The position numbers and the translations under genes are program-made. Below, piece after piece: positions 1-9,178 of a stretch of 64,000 nucleotides of DNA. How positions within the stretch are numbered: the stretch's first letter is position 1; each line of letters begins with the position of its first letter. The notes under the pieces are model-generated. The model was not told the DNA's origin and ran no database searches. It was given only the letters and a program-made list of their open reading frames with translations. This DNA is from Mycobacterium helveticum (GTDB taxonomy: Bacteria; Actinomycetota; Actinomycetes; Mycobacteriales; Mycobacteriaceae): positions 1 through 64,000 of the forward strand of contig NZ_VMQU01000004.1 in the NCBI RefSeq assembly GCF_007714205.1, in the 5' to 3' direction.

Positions 1-307
1 GCCCGATCGCGACCGCCGACCCACCCCCACCGGAGGTCAGTGCGGCGGTGAACCGAACCTCGGGAATGCCAAGCGTTTCCATGAAGTCGGCGGTGTCCAT
101 CTTTTCGGTGTAGCCCGCGCTGGCTCCCGAATAGTAGGCGAAGCCGTCGACGTCGGTGACGGGAAGACCCGCGTCCTCGCACGCCGCCAAGATGGCCTCG
201 CCGGCCAGCTCGGTGATCGACTTCGGCAACGACCCGCCGCGCTTGTAGTAGGGCGTGGCGCCGACACCCACGACCGCGACGTCGCATTGCCCTGTTGTAT
301 TTGGCAC
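1..307 (-). CDS. Thiolase-fold (Ltp/SCP-x-like) protein, N-terminal part only
   Basis: The gene runs off the left edge, so only about 102 N-terminal codons are visible. They show the usual opening of lipid-transfer-type thiolase-fold proteins: a first strand VAVVGVGATPY, then DVDGFAYY and a glycine-rich GGGGSAVAIG at the place where true thiolases carry the nucleophilic Cys. No Cys is present there, so an Ltp-like aldolase or non-classical thiolase is more likely than a FadA thiolase. The GTG start at 307 lies four bases after the stop of the upstream amidohydrolase, so the two genes form an operon. Confidence 0.75.
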   Translation of the reverse strand, partial: MPNTTGQCDVAVVGVGATPYYKRGGSLPKSITELAGEAILAACEDAGLPVTDVDGFAYYSGASAGYTEKMDTADFMETLGIPEVRFTAALTSGGGGSAVAIG

Positions 308-311
308 GCGC

Positions 312-1448
312 TCAGACGTTTTCGACTGGTATGGGCGGGACATCGGGGAACAGTTCGTAGAACGTGCCCTGGGTGATCCGCAGCCGGGTCTCGTCGCTGA
401 CGCCGTCGAACAGCCCCTTCAGGGTGTCTTGGGTGTGACCGAACGTGCCCTCCATGTGCGGGTAGTCGCTGCCGAACATCACGTTCTTGTAACCCATGTG
501 CTCGAACGCGGCGACCGCCGTCTCATCGTGCTGGTATGAGGCATACACCTGGGTGTAGAGGATCTCCTTGGGGCTACGAGTCAGTTTGGGCCGCACCGCC
601 ATATGGTGTTGGCGATATCCCTCGACCATCCGGTCGCCGAGGAACGGCACCCAGGTCGCTCCGCCTTCGGAGATCAGCACCCGAAGGTCTGGGTGGCGGT
701 CCAAAGCGCCGGAGGCGACCATCTTCATCGCCGCCCGTTGACCTGAGAACGTCGTCTCGGCGTAATTCATCACCGCTCCGCCCGGTCCGCGGTAGACCTG
801 GCCCGCTCCGCCCGATGCACCGCCCACTGACATGTCGACCGGGTCGGTGCCGATATGGAATGCGATCACCATGCCGGCTTCTTCGGCCGCCGCCCAGAAC
901 GGTTCCCACTCCTTGCGATGCCAGTCCGGGGCGCTCGGATGGGGCGTCGTCGGCAAGAACACCGCCTTGAAGCCTTTGCCTGCCGCCCAATGCAGTTCCT
1001 CTACGGCGTCCTCCACGACCAGAGTCGATACCTGGGCGGTCACCACGTAACGCGGTGACACCGCGCAGATCTCCTCGAGCGCCCACTCGTTGCTGGCGCG
1101 CATACACGCCTTGAGCAATTCGGGGGTGCGGAAGGTCGAGGCCCACATGCCGAGCGACGGGAAAATGACCTCACCCCAAACACCTTCCTTGTCCAAGTCC
1201 CCAAGCCGTGCCTTCGCATCGCGGATGCCTTGCGGCTTCATGCTCTCCTCGATGAAGGCGGTCATCGCTGATGACGGCAGCTTGCGCCGGAAGATCTGTC
1301 CGTCGACCGAGACGGTCTCGTACTCGCCGTCGGGGTCCTTCTCGGCGTGCGGCGTCAGGTCGGCGAGCGCCTGGGGCAAACGGGACTGCCACAGGTCGTC
1401 GGGTTCCAGAAAGTGCGAGTCACCCGAATTGGTCCAGATCATGTTCAT
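312..1448 (-). CDS. Amidohydrolase family 2 (ACMSD-like TIM barrel) metal-dependent hydrolase
   Basis: A 378-aa protein of the amidohydrolase-2 family, which hydrolyses or decarboxylates small acids on a metal-bearing TIM barrel. Visible features are an N-terminal GDSHFLEP strand (D-x-H rather than H-x-H), central AFHIGTDP and LISEGGATWVP, and a C-terminal FGSDYPHMEGT with the expected Asp and His. The ATG at 1448 is chosen because GGAGG lies about six bases upstream; an in-frame start 54 nt further upstream has no such site. It is divergent from the TetR gene at 1586, and an Ltp-like gene follows. The substrate is unknown; the 53594-54793 gene belongs to the same family. Confidence 0.88.
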   Translation of the reverse strand: MNMIWTNSGDSHFLEPDDLWQSRLPQALADLTPHAEKDPDGEYETVSVDGQIFRRKLPSSAMTAFIEESMKPQGIRDAKARLGDLDKEGVWGEVIFPSLGMWASTFRTPELLKACMRASNEWALEEICAVSPRYVVTAQVSTLVVEDAVEELHWAAGKGFKAVFLPTTPHPSAPDWHRKEWEPFWAAAEEAGMVIAFHIGTDPVDMSVGGASGGAGQVYRGPGGAVMNYAETTFSGQRAAMKMVASGALDRHPDLRVLISEGGATWVPFLGDRMVEGYRQHHMAVRPKLTRSPKEILYTQVYASYQHDETAVAAFEHMGYKNVMFGSDYPHMEGTFGHTQDTLKGLFDGVSDETRLRITQGTFYELFPDVPPIPVENV

Positions 1449-1512
1449 TGGTCCTCCACGGATTCGTCGCTCATTCGAATGATGCCAGCCGCCCAGGCGC
1501 AAGTCCAGTATT

Positions 1513-1530
1513 TCTAATGATTAGACATTA
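1513..1530. promoter_or_regulatory. Candidate TetR operator between divergent genes
   Basis: The site contains TCTAATGATTAGA, a perfect 6-1-6 inverted repeat, overlapping the wider arms TAATG-6-CATTA. It lies midway in the 137-nt gap between the amidohydrolase (-) and the TetR gene (+). A second TAATG-6-TATTA site with the same spacing occurs at 4806-4821. Operator function is inferred from position and symmetry. Confidence 0.5.
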
Positions 1531-1585
1531 CTATTTGGCGGAAGGGGTGACGACGGTAAAAACTGATGCGGACTAGAGGAGGCCC

Positions 1586-2269
1586 ATGCCGGAGCTGGGA
1601 GCTGAGTCGCCCCCGAGCGAGCGGAGGCGAAATGCCTCGGGCGAATCGACTCGGGTGATGTTGATGGAGGTCGCCGAGCGGCTGTTCGCCACGCGCGGCA
1701 TCGAAGCGGTGACACTGAAGGAGATTCAGCAGGCGGCCGGGCAGTCCAACACCTCGGTGATCCGCTACCACTTCGGATCCCGCGAGGGCCTGATACGTGC
1801 GCTGATCGCGTACCGCCAGGCCTCACTTGGGGCCGATCGTCAGGAAATGCTCACGATCATGCGCGAGCAGGGCAAGGAGGCGGACCCCCGCGCCGTGGTG
1901 TGGCTACTGGTGCGGCCGCTGGCCAACAGCATCGCCGCGGGTGAGATGTTCGCGCCTTTCCTCGCCCGGCTCATGGAGGATCCGCGCGCGCGCAACGATT
2001 ACTGGCCGGATCACGTCGACGATGAGTGGACCCAGGAGAAGCTGGAAGAGCTGGTCGACGCCGCACTGCAGGATCTGCCCGAGCGGATCCGGCGTGGCCG
2101 GACCTTCCAGCTGTACGTCAGCCTGATCAATGTCCTCGCTGCGGCAGCTCGTTCGGGCCACGGACTCAGCGAGGCGCAGCTGCATAATTACGTGGACACC
2201 TGGGTCGGAATGTTAACGGCGCCGGTGTCGTATGAGACCCGCGCGCTGATGGCTGAAGACGACGTCTGA
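1586..2269 (+). CDS. TetR/AcrR family transcriptional regulator
   Basis: A 227-aa DNA-binding repressor-type protein. The N-terminal helix-turn-helix is clear at roughly residues 20-70, with AERLFATRGIEAVTLKEI and then SVIRYHFGSREGLIRALI. The rest is a helical ligand-binding domain. The ATG is preceded by AGGAGG at good spacing. It is transcribed away from the amidohydrolase gene and converges on the fused CoA transferase with a 4-nt gap. Probable targets are its own divergent promoter and the 4725-4831 gap, because both hold the same palindrome. The effector is unknown; an acyl-CoA is a guess from context. Confidence 0.9.
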   Translation: MPELGAESPPSERRRNASGESTRVMLMEVAERLFATRGIEAVTLKEIQQAAGQSNTSVIRYHFGSREGLIRALIAYRQASLGADRQEMLTIMREQGKEADPRAVVWLLVRPLANSIAAGEMFAPFLARLMEDPRARNDYWPDHVDDEWTQEKLEELVDAALQDLPERIRRGRTFQLYVSLINVLAAAARSGHGLSEAQLHNYVDTWVGMLTAPVSYETRALMAEDDV

Positions 2270-2273
2270 GCCG

Positions 2274-4724
2274 TCAGCTGCCGCCGACGATCTCTTTGGC
2301 TCTCAGGCCAGCGATTGCCGCGTCGTCCAGTCCGATTTCGCGCAGTACCCCATCGGTGTGCTGTCCGATGGTGCATCCCGCGTCGGCCCGTGTCCGTGAT
2401 CGCGAGAACCGGCACAAGGGCGCTAGCCGCCGGTGCTCCTCGAAGATCGGGCTGTGGGCGTCCACGGCATAACCTGCCTCGTAGTACAGGTCGCCCTGCA
2501 GCACCAACTCGGAATTGGCCTCCATCACCTCGACGCACCCAACGTCTTGAGCGGACAGTTCCTCTTCCCACTCCAGTTTGGTCTTGGTCGCGAAAACCGT
2601 TGTCAGTGCGGCGATTAGCTCCTCGTCATACTGTGAGCGAGATTCGGCGTCGGCAAAGCGCTCGTCGGCGTGCAAGTCGACGTACGGCGACATCGCTTTA
2701 GCCAGTGCCGGCCATTCGCGCGGCAATGGAGCAGCGAGAAAGATATAGCCGTCGGCCGCTCGGTACATCCGATACAGAGCGTTCATGCCGAAAAACTGTT
2801 GGTCGGCGGCCGTCTCGGCGGGTCGGGACGCATAGCTCGCGTTGTAGGCGATCATCGCCTGCTGCACGGTGCCGAGCATCGTCGTCACCGCGTTGGTCAG
2901 CGCCTTCCCACGGCGCTTGGCGTACAAAGCGACCAGGAGCGCCGAACCGACACCGTGCGCCGCGATGCCGTCGGATTGTACGGCGGGGACGGCTCCACCC
3001 GCGTGGAGTTTGACAGCCCGCCGGTGCAAGTCATCCAGATCGGCGGGAGGCTCACCCGTGTCGTGGCTGTCGACGAGCGCCAAGCCCGACGCCGCGCCGA
3101 CCGACGGCGCGTAGGCTGCGCGATGGGCGAACGGTCCGTCGACCCCGTAACCCGAGGTCGTCACGAACGCCAAGTCCGGATTGACCGCCCGCAGCGAGGC
3201 CTCATCGATCTTCGCCCGCTCGGCAGCCTTCCCGCGGAAGCACTGCAGCACGATGTCGGACCGCTTGGCCAGTTCGTAGACCAGCTCGAGGCCCTCGGGC
3301 TTGGTGAAGTCGATCGCGACGCTTTCCTTGCCCTGCAACACCTTTGCGCCACCCGCCTCGGGGAACGCGACCAGGTTGCGAATGTTGTCGCCATCGAGCG
3401 GTTCGACCTTGATGACACGGGCCCCCAGGTCGGCCAGCAGGGTCGCGCCGTATGGTCCGGCGAACATGCTGCCGAACTCCAGCACCGTCACACCCGTCAG
3501 CGGCGGATCGTCGTGGTCTGCCTGCGGGGCGGCCGGGGAGGCGCCGCCCACTTCGTCGAAGGTGACCGAGTCGTTGTGCTCGCCGACTCGGGGGGCCGGC
3601 CGAAGCCGGGTCAGCGGTTTGCCGTCGGCATGAATGAGGGTCGACGGCTGTCGTACGGCTCCCAGATCGGGGTCGATGACGGTGGTGGCGCGCCCTTCGT
3701 GCACGGTCTGCGGGTGATTCAGCGAGTCCTCGGGACTCCGGAACAATTCCCCACTCAGGTCGGGATTTTCCGCCATGGCCTGCTGCCATTCGGCGAGCGT
3801 GCGGGCACCGACCCGTTCGATCATCATGTCCCACCACTGCATGCGAAGTTCGGGGGTTGGCAGCATGGGAAAGCCCTGCCACTTCGGGTCGGCGAGCTCC
3901 CCCAGCAGGTCCAGCTCGGCCAGCCAGGCGCCGATCAATTTCGGCGATACCTGGGCGAACTGCAGCCATCGCCCGTCCTTGGTCGCACACACCAGCAACG
4001 CATAAATGAGATAGGCCTGGGGCCGGCCCTGATTGTCGTATGCGGCGTCCATCGGTTCGAAGGCGCCCGGATACCGTTGGAGCACCATCTCGTAGAACCA
4101 GTTGTAGGGATCCATCGATCCCATGCCCGTTACCAAGTTGGTCTCGACGGCTTGGCCGCGCCCACTGCGCTCCCGTTCCAGGAGCGCGGCCAGCACACCC
4201 TGAACGGCGGCATGGGCGGCACCCCACGAGGCATAAGTGAACGTGGTGAACGCCGGGCCAGGACGTGGCGCGAGTCCGCGCTTCTCGTGCATGACGCCCG
4301 TCTTGGCCATGACTAGCGCTTCCCAGCCCTTGTAACTGCGGAACGGGCCTGACGAGCCCCAACCGGTGATCGTCGCCGCGACGAGTCGTGGATAAGCCTT
4401 CGACAGCGCGTCGTGAGCAAGTCCGATGCGCTCGGCGGTGGTCGGCCGCATGGTGCTCACCATGACGTCGGCGCGCCGCAGCAGGGCACGCAGCCGCTCG
4501 AGGTCCGCGTCGTCATGCAGGTTCAGTGACACGCTGCGCTTGCCACGCAGCAGCGCTGGCCAGCCAGCTAGATCACGCAGCGGACTGCCGTCGGGCGGCT
4601 CGACCATGATCACCTCGGCCCCGCAGTCGGCGAGAAACTGCGTCGCCTGCGCGCCGGGCAGCGTCGTCGATAGGTCGACCACCACGAGGCCGGCCAGCGG
4701 CCCGTCCGACGCGACTTCCGGCAT
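2274..4724 (-). CDS. Two-domain CaiB/BaiF (family III) CoA transferase
   Basis: An 816-aa protein with two full family III CoA-transferase domains in tandem, against about 400 aa for a usual member. Domain 1 (about 1-395) opens with GLVVVDLSTTLPGAQATQFLADCGAEV; domain 2 (about 415-816) opens with GVTVLEFGSMFAGPYGATLLADLG; an Ala/Pro/Asp-rich linker joins them. These enzymes move CoA between carboxylic acids and usually form homodimers of interlocked rings, so the fusion may encode a pseudo-heterodimer. The position normally held by the nucleophilic Asp reads Thr in both halves by eye (VETNLVTGM and NAVTTMLG), so activity is uncertain. ATG with GGGAGCGAAC upstream. It stands alone on this strand. 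Confidence 0.88.
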   Translation of the reverse strand: MPEVASDGPLAGLVVVDLSTTLPGAQATQFLADCGAEVIMVEPPDGSPLRDLAGWPALLRGKRSVSLNLHDDADLERLRALLRRADVMVSTMRPTTAERIGLAHDALSKAYPRLVAATITGWGSSGPFRSYKGWEALVMAKTGVMHEKRGLAPRPGPAFTTFTYASWGAAHAAVQGVLAALLERERSGRGQAVETNLVTGMGSMDPYNWFYEMVLQRYPGAFEPMDAAYDNQGRPQAYLIYALLVCATKDGRWLQFAQVSPKLIGAWLAELDLLGELADPKWQGFPMLPTPELRMQWWDMMIERVGARTLAEWQQAMAENPDLSGELFRSPEDSLNHPQTVHEGRATTVIDPDLGAVRQPSTLIHADGKPLTRLRPAPRVGEHNDSVTFDEVGGASPAAPQADHDDPPLTGVTVLEFGSMFAGPYGATLLADLGARVIKVEPLDGDNIRNLVAFPEAGGAKVLQGKESVAIDFTKPEGLELVYELAKRSDIVLQCFRGKAAERAKIDEASLRAVNPDLAFVTTSGYGVDGPFAHRAAYAPSVGAASGLALVDSHDTGEPPADLDDLHRRAVKLHAGGAVPAVQSDGIAAHGVGSALLVALYAKRRGKALTNAVTTMLGTVQQAMIAYNASYASRPAETAADQQFFGMNALYRMYRAADGYIFLAAPLPREWPALAKAMSPYVDLHADERFADAESRSQYDEELIAALTTVFATKTKLEWEEELSAQDVGCVEVMEANSELVLQGDLYYEAGYAVDAHSPIFEEHRRLAPLCRFSRSRTRADAGCTIGQHTDGVLREIGLDDAAIAGLRAKEIVGGS

Positions 4725-4805
4725 GTTCGCTCCCTAGCGCCTGCGGGCGGATCTCATGAAGACGTGAAGTGACGCACGCCACGTCAGCATCGCAGCGATC
4801 AATAT

Positions 4806-4821
4806 TAATGTCAATGTATTA
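4806..4821. promoter_or_regulatory. Candidate operator, same motif as 1515-1530
   Basis: TAATG-TCAATG-TATTA has the same 5-6-5 layout as the site in front of the TetR gene. It lies in the 107-nt gap between the fused CoA transferase (-) and the thioesterase (+), 11 nt before the latter's ATG. That makes these two genes likely members of the regulon of the 1586-2269 TetR protein. Confidence 0.45.
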
Positions 4822-4831
4822 GTCTCGTGAG

Positions 4832-5473
4832 ATGACGGAGACCCATGAAGCGGAGTCACGAGGCGGGTTCCCGCCGATGCGTACCTGGCAGGAGCCGGCG
4901 GTACGGAGCCCGGGCGGGGGCGCCGAATACGGCGACATGATCGCGGCGCTGCGCGATTTCCTTGACCACGTGGCCGCGGCGGCGCCGGACACGGCGACCA
5001 TAGTCGCGCTAAAACAGGACTTGCAGGGATGGGCCGACCGCTTGGCCCAATCCGCAGTCCCCGAGCGACGGCAGATCTTCGCCCGCCGGCTCGATCTGCC
5101 GGGACGCGGACAAACCATGTCCCCCAACTTCATTCCGACCGCGGGCGACCATGAGAAAGTCGAGGGGTCGGTAACGTTCGGCCGATACTTCCTTGGCGGC
5201 GGAGGGGCCGTGCACGGCGGCGCCATCCCACTGTTATTCGACGAAGTGCTCGGGCGGCTCGCCAGCAGCGGCGACCGTGCTCCCGCGCGGACCGCGTATT
5301 TGCACACCGACTTCCGGTCTATTACACCCGTCGGCGAGGAACTGGCGGTACGGGCGTGGTTCGTCAGCGAGCAGGGGCGCAAACGAGTTCTCCGCGCTCA
5401 ACTCACCCACGGCGACACGCTGTGCGCCGAAGCTGAGGGCCTGTTCATCGAGCTGCGCCCGGATCAGCCATGA
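4832..5473 (+). CDS. PaaI-type hotdog-fold acyl-CoA thioesterase
   Basis: A 213-aa protein whose C-terminal part (about 95-210) is a hotdog thioesterase domain: GRYFLGGGGAVHGGAIPLLFDEVLG carries the PaaI-type HGG signature with the acidic residue of LFDE, followed by the strand TAYLHTDFRSITPVGEEL. It should hydrolyse an acyl- or aroyl-CoA to the free acid. The N-terminal 90 residues are helical and not recognised. The ATG lacks a clear Shine-Dalgarno sequence and sits just past the candidate operator at 4806-4821. The gene ends one base from the convergent ligase. Confidence 0.82.
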   Translation: MTETHEAESRGGFPPMRTWQEPAVRSPGGGAEYGDMIAALRDFLDHVAAAAPDTATIVALKQDLQGWADRLAQSAVPERRQIFARRLDLPGRGQTMSPNFIPTAGDHEKVEGSVTFGRYFLGGGGAVHGGAIPLLFDEVLGRLASSGDRAPARTAYLHTDFRSITPVGEELAVRAWFVSEQGRKRVLRAQLTHGDTLCAEAEGLFIELRPDQP

Positions 5474-5474
5474 C

Positions 5475-6986
5475 TCAACGCTCGACTTCTGACGTCGGTT
5501 GCCGCCGTTGAATATCTCTGTCATGCAGGGTGATCAGCTCGCGCAGGGCGAGCCGGTCGGGCTTGAGCATCGCCGTCAGCGGTAACTCGTCGACGATCAG
5601 CAATTCGTCGGGAGCTTTGTAATCGGCCAGTTCGGTCGCCACGTGATTTCGCAACTCGGCCAGCGTGGGCGGCGCGGCGGCGTCTGCCGGCACCACGCAC
5701 GCGACGCCGATCTCTCCGATCACCGGGGCCGAGCGCCCGACTACGGCAGCGTGTTTCACGCCGGGGTGTCCGGTGAGCGTCCGCTCAACCTCGCCGGGAT
5801 GCACGTTGTAGCCACCCCGGATGTACATGTCACCGCGGCGACCAACCAGGGTGATATTGCCGTCGTCGCCGAGCACGCCGACGTCGCCGGTGCGCAGCCA
5901 CCCGTCGCGCAACACCTCTGCGGTGAGTTGCGGGTTGCGCCAGTAGCCGCGCATCACGCAGGGGCCGCTCACCTCGAGTACGCCGTCCGCTCCGATGCGC
6001 ACGTCCATTCCCGCGGCAGGCCGTCCCACGGTGCGGAATTGAACCTCGGGGGCGTCGTCCGGTTCGGTGCCGCTGATGGTCGGGCACTCGGTCATCGCGT
6101 ACCGCACAACCAGCGGGACCCCGATATCCTCGGCGACCCGCCGTACCAGTTCGGGGGGCGCCGGCGCTGTAGCCACCACTCCGATCCGCAAGTGCGGCAA
6201 TGCCTTCGAGGTCACTCCATCGACGTCGAGCAGCTTGGCCCACTGGGTCGGCACCGCGCCCGCCACGGTGACTCGCTCGTCGCGAAGGATGTCGAACATG
6301 CCCCGGGCCGACCACGGTGTCGGGGGCACCACCAATGTGCTGCCCCACACCAACTGATCCCAGAGCTTGAACATGTAGCCAGCGTGGGCGAACGGCGTCG
6401 ACGTGAGGCGCCTGTCGTAGGGCGCGCTCATCACCCCTGATGCTGTCGCGCCCGCGGCCAGTCGCTCGGCATCGAAGGCCGCCCCCTTCGGCGTTCCCGT
6501 GGTGCCGCTGGTGAAGATCAACGCAACCAAATCCCGACGGCTGAGCTCCACGGCGGATGGTGCCGATGACGAGGTGTCTTTGCACAGCGCATCCCGCGAC
6601 AGCAGCCGATGTCCGGTGTCGGGTAGGGGCCCGAGCTGCTCGTCAGCCACGATCAACGCTGGCTCAGCTTGCTGCAGAACCGATTCGATCTCTCGACGAC
6701 CCAGCCGGGGGTTCAGGCCGGCGGTGATCGCGCCGATCATCGCCGCGGCGGCGTAACACGTCGCATAGTCGATGCCCGACGGCAGCCACAGCGTGACGAC
6801 ATCGCCCTTGCCGACGCCGAGGTCGGCGAACTGGGCCGCGACGCTACGGGCTCGGCCGATCCAGTCCGCGAAGGTGATTCGGGCGCCGGGCTCGACGTAG
6901 GCCTCGATGTCCCCATGGACGGCGGCGGCCATTTCCAACATCACCCGGGTGTCGGCCACATCGGAACTCAGCGGTGCGTGCGCCAC
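5475..6986 (-). CDS. AMP-dependent acyl-CoA ligase (FadD-like)
   Basis: A 503-aa ANL-superfamily ligase that adenylates a carboxylic acid and transfers it to CoA. The P-loop IFTSGTTGTPKG, the adenine motif YAMTECPT, the hinge YIRGGYNVHPGEVE and a C-terminal LPLTAMLKPDRLAL with the catalytic Lys are all visible, so the gene appears intact. The GTG start follows the upstream stop codon directly, which places it last in the minus operon that begins at 12899. The substrate is probably the acid that feeds the preceding Ltp-like and ACAD enzymes (inference). Confidence 0.9.
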   Translation of the reverse strand: MAHAPLSSDVADTRVMLEMAAAVHGDIEAYVEPGARITFADWIGRARSVAAQFADLGVGKGDVVTLWLPSGIDYATCYAAAAMIGAITAGLNPRLGRREIESVLQQAEPALIVADEQLGPLPDTGHRLLSRDALCKDTSSSAPSAVELSRRDLVALIFTSGTTGTPKGAAFDAERLAAGATASGVMSAPYDRRLTSTPFAHAGYMFKLWDQLVWGSTLVVPPTPWSARGMFDILRDERVTVAGAVPTQWAKLLDVDGVTSKALPHLRIGVVATAPAPPELVRRVAEDIGVPLVVRYAMTECPTISGTEPDDAPEVQFRTVGRPAAGMDVRIGADGVLEVSGPCVMRGYWRNPQLTAEVLRDGWLRTGDVGVLGDDGNITLVGRRGDMYIRGGYNVHPGEVERTLTGHPGVKHAAVVGRSAPVIGEIGVACVVPADAAAPPTLAELRNHVATELADYKAPDELLIVDELPLTAMLKPDRLALRELITLHDRDIQRRQPTSEVER

Positions 6987-8138
6987 CTACGGTTCCTCGG
7001 CGCCGAGAATCATTGTGCCGCTGGAGCAGAACCAGCCGCCGGTACCGCTGACGCAGGCGATCCGGGCGTCGGGTACTTGGCGCGGGCCGCATTCGCCGCG
7101 TAGCTGGCGTGCCGCCTCGACCAGCAGGAACAAACCCCGCTGACCCGGGTGGCACGCCGACAGTCCGCCGCCGTCGGTGTTGGTGGGAAGTTCACCGCCT
7201 AACCGCAACGAACCTTTCTCGACGAATCCGCCGCCTTCCCCCTTCGGGCAGAAGCCGATGTCTTCGAGGGTGAGCAGCAACATGTAGGTGAACGCGTCGT
7301 AGATTTCCGCGACGTCGACGTCGGACGGGGAGACACCGGCACGAGCGAAGGCCAGCGGCCCGCTGACCGAGGCCGGGCCGATAGTGAGGTCGTCCCACTG
7401 AGACGTCAGCATGTGCGAGGTGGTTTCCCCCGAGCCGAGCACCCACACCGGCTTACTACGAAGATCCTTCGCGCGTTTCGCGCTGACGAGAACGGCGGCG
7501 GCGCCACCGTCGCTGCGAATGCAGCAGTGCAGCTTGGTGAAGGGGTCGGCGATCATCGGTGCGCCGAGCACGTCGTCGATGCTGATCGGGTCGCGGTAGT
7601 AGGCCTCGGGATTGTCGGCCGCATTGAACCGCGCGGACACGGCGACCTCGGCAAGCTGCTCGATCGTGGTGCCGTAGGTGTACATGTGCCGGCGCGCCGC
7701 CATGGCGTACTTGGAGATCAGGGTGTGGCCGTAGGGCGCCTCCCACTGCAGCGGTCCGCGCGCGCCCCAGTTGATGTTGGCCCCCCGCAACCCTTTTCGG
7801 AGATCCGAGCGCGCGGTCGAGCCGTAGCTCAGCAGCACCACGTCGGCATGCCCAGCGGCGATCGCGTCAGCCGCGTGGGCGGCCATCACCTCCCACGACG
7901 CTCCCCCGACCGCGGTGGAGTCGATCCACCGTGGCCGCAGCCCCAGATATTCGCCGACGTCGACTGGGGGAAGTGTGCCCTGACCGGTGGAGGCCAACCC
8001 GTCGACGTCGCCGGGCGTCAGGCCGGCATCGGCCAGGGCGCGCCGGCTGGCCTGGGCGATCAGCTCGTAGGGGCCCTTGTCGTCGACCCGCCCCACGTCG
8101 GACAGGGCCACGCCCGCGATGGCGACCGTGCCGCTCAC
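6987..8138 (-). CDS. Thiolase-fold lipid-transfer-type protein (Ltp-like)
   Basis: A 383-aa SCP-x/Ltp-type protein. The N-terminal half holds VAIAGVALSDVG and DVDGLASTGQG. The region where thiolases have the nucleophilic Cys reads DSTAVGGASWEV, with no Cys. The C-terminal half holds DVAEIYDAFTY and LPTNTDGGGLSACHPGQRG with a conserved His. Related proteins act as retro-aldolases or thiolases on acyl-CoA esters and often need a DUF35 partner; none is adjacent here, the nearest being at 14491. The GTG start overlaps the upstream ACAD stop as GTGA. Confidence 0.85.
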   Translation of the reverse strand: MSGTVAIAGVALSDVGRVDDKGPYELIAQASRRALADAGLTPGDVDGLASTGQGTLPPVDVGEYLGLRPRWIDSTAVGGASWEVMAAHAADAIAAGHADVVLLSYGSTARSDLRKGLRGANINWGARGPLQWEAPYGHTLISKYAMAARRHMYTYGTTIEQLAEVAVSARFNAADNPEAYYRDPISIDDVLGAPMIADPFTKLHCCIRSDGGAAAVLVSAKRAKDLRSKPVWVLGSGETTSHMLTSQWDDLTIGPASVSGPLAFARAGVSPSDVDVAEIYDAFTYMLLLTLEDIGFCPKGEGGGFVEKGSLRLGGELPTNTDGGGLSACHPGQRGLFLLVEAARQLRGECGPRQVPDARIACVSGTGGWFCSSGTMILGAEEP

Positions 8139-9166
8139 TGGGCGCGGTCCTGGGCCAGCAGTTCGGCCAGCACGTCGGTGGGCTCACCGAACAAGTGTCG
8201 AAACACATGCGCGCGCTTCAGATACAGGTGCATGTCGTTCTCGAATGTGTAGCCCATCCCGCCGAACACGTGGATGCCTGCGGCGGCATTGTCGACGGCC
8301 GCCGAGCCGGCCACCGTGACGGCCGCGAGCACTTGCAGCAGGGCGTCGGCGCGGCCACCCGCGAACGCCACCGCGGCGAAGAATGTCTGCGCCTGAGCGG
8401 CCTCGGCGGCGATCTCCATGTTGACGCAGGCGTGCTTGATCGCCTGATGCACGCCGATCGGTTTGCCGAACTGCACCCGTGTCTTGGCGTGTTCGGTCGC
8501 CGACGCTGCCGCGGCCGCGGCCAAGCCGGTAAGATAGCCTGCCGCAAGCACCGTCGCGCGGGCCCAGATCCATTCGTCCTCAGCGGGCAACCAGTGCACG
8601 GGTTCAGCGGATTCTACTGTGGCCGAGGCTATCCGGGTGCCCGGGTCGGCAGCGGTCACGGCAGCCAGTGGCCCGAAGGAATCGATGTCGACGAGAGCGG
8701 CGCCGCTGCGGGCCACCAGCAGGGCGTGCGAGGCACCCGCCGGTTCGAACAAATCGAAGGTGCCTTTAATAGGCCTAGCCGGGCGGACGTCGCCGTCGCC
8801 ACGCAGTACCGCGAGGGCCACCGAGGTCGCCCCGGAGCCGATCCGCTGCGCGAGCGGATCGTCGCCGCAGCGGGCTGCCACCCGAGCGGCCAACGTGCAC
8901 CCCAGAAACGGCCCCGGCGCGAGGCGCTTGCCGAGTTCGACGAACAGCAGCGCCTCGTCGTCGAGGGGCCGGCCCGATCCTCCGAACTCCTCATCGAGCC
9001 CGAGCGTGAGCAGGCCCAACTCCGCACATTCTCGCCACAGCGACTCAGGAACCGACGCTTGCACGTGGCGATTAGCGCGGATCCGTTCCACGGGCATCCG
9101 ATCGGCGAGGAATTCACCAGCCGCCGTGACGATTTCGAGCTGATCAACTCCGGGTAGTAAATCCAC
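8135..9166 (-). CDS. Acyl-CoA dehydrogenase, short subunit of a probable heterocomplex
   Basis: A 343-aa ACAD-fold flavoprotein, shorter than the usual 380-400 aa. The FAD-side segment KTRVQFGKPIGVHQAIKHACVNM and the terminal FGGMGYTFENDMHLYLKRA are conserved, while the middle beta domain is poorly conserved. This profile matches the short partner in mycobacterial alpha2-beta2 ACADs known from steroid side-chain breakdown. The adjacent 9179-10351 gene supplies the long partner. GTG start with GAGAGG upstream; its end overlaps the next gene by 4 nt. Confidence 0.87.
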   Translation of the reverse strand: MDLLPGVDQLEIVTAAGEFLADRMPVERIRANRHVQASVPESLWRECAELGLLTLGLDEEFGGSGRPLDDEALLFVELGKRLAPGPFLGCTLAARVAARCGDDPLAQRIGSGATSVALAVLRGDGDVRPARPIKGTFDLFEPAGASHALLVARSGAALVDIDSFGPLAAVTAADPGTRIASATVESAEPVHWLPAEDEWIWARATVLAAGYLTGLAAAAAASATEHAKTRVQFGKPIGVHQAIKHACVNMEIAAEAAQAQTFFAAVAFAGGRADALLQVLAAVTVAGSAAVDNAAAGIHVFGGMGYTFENDMHLYLKRAHVFRHLFGEPTDVLAELLAQDRAQ

Positions 9167-9178
9167 CGTTTGGTCCTC

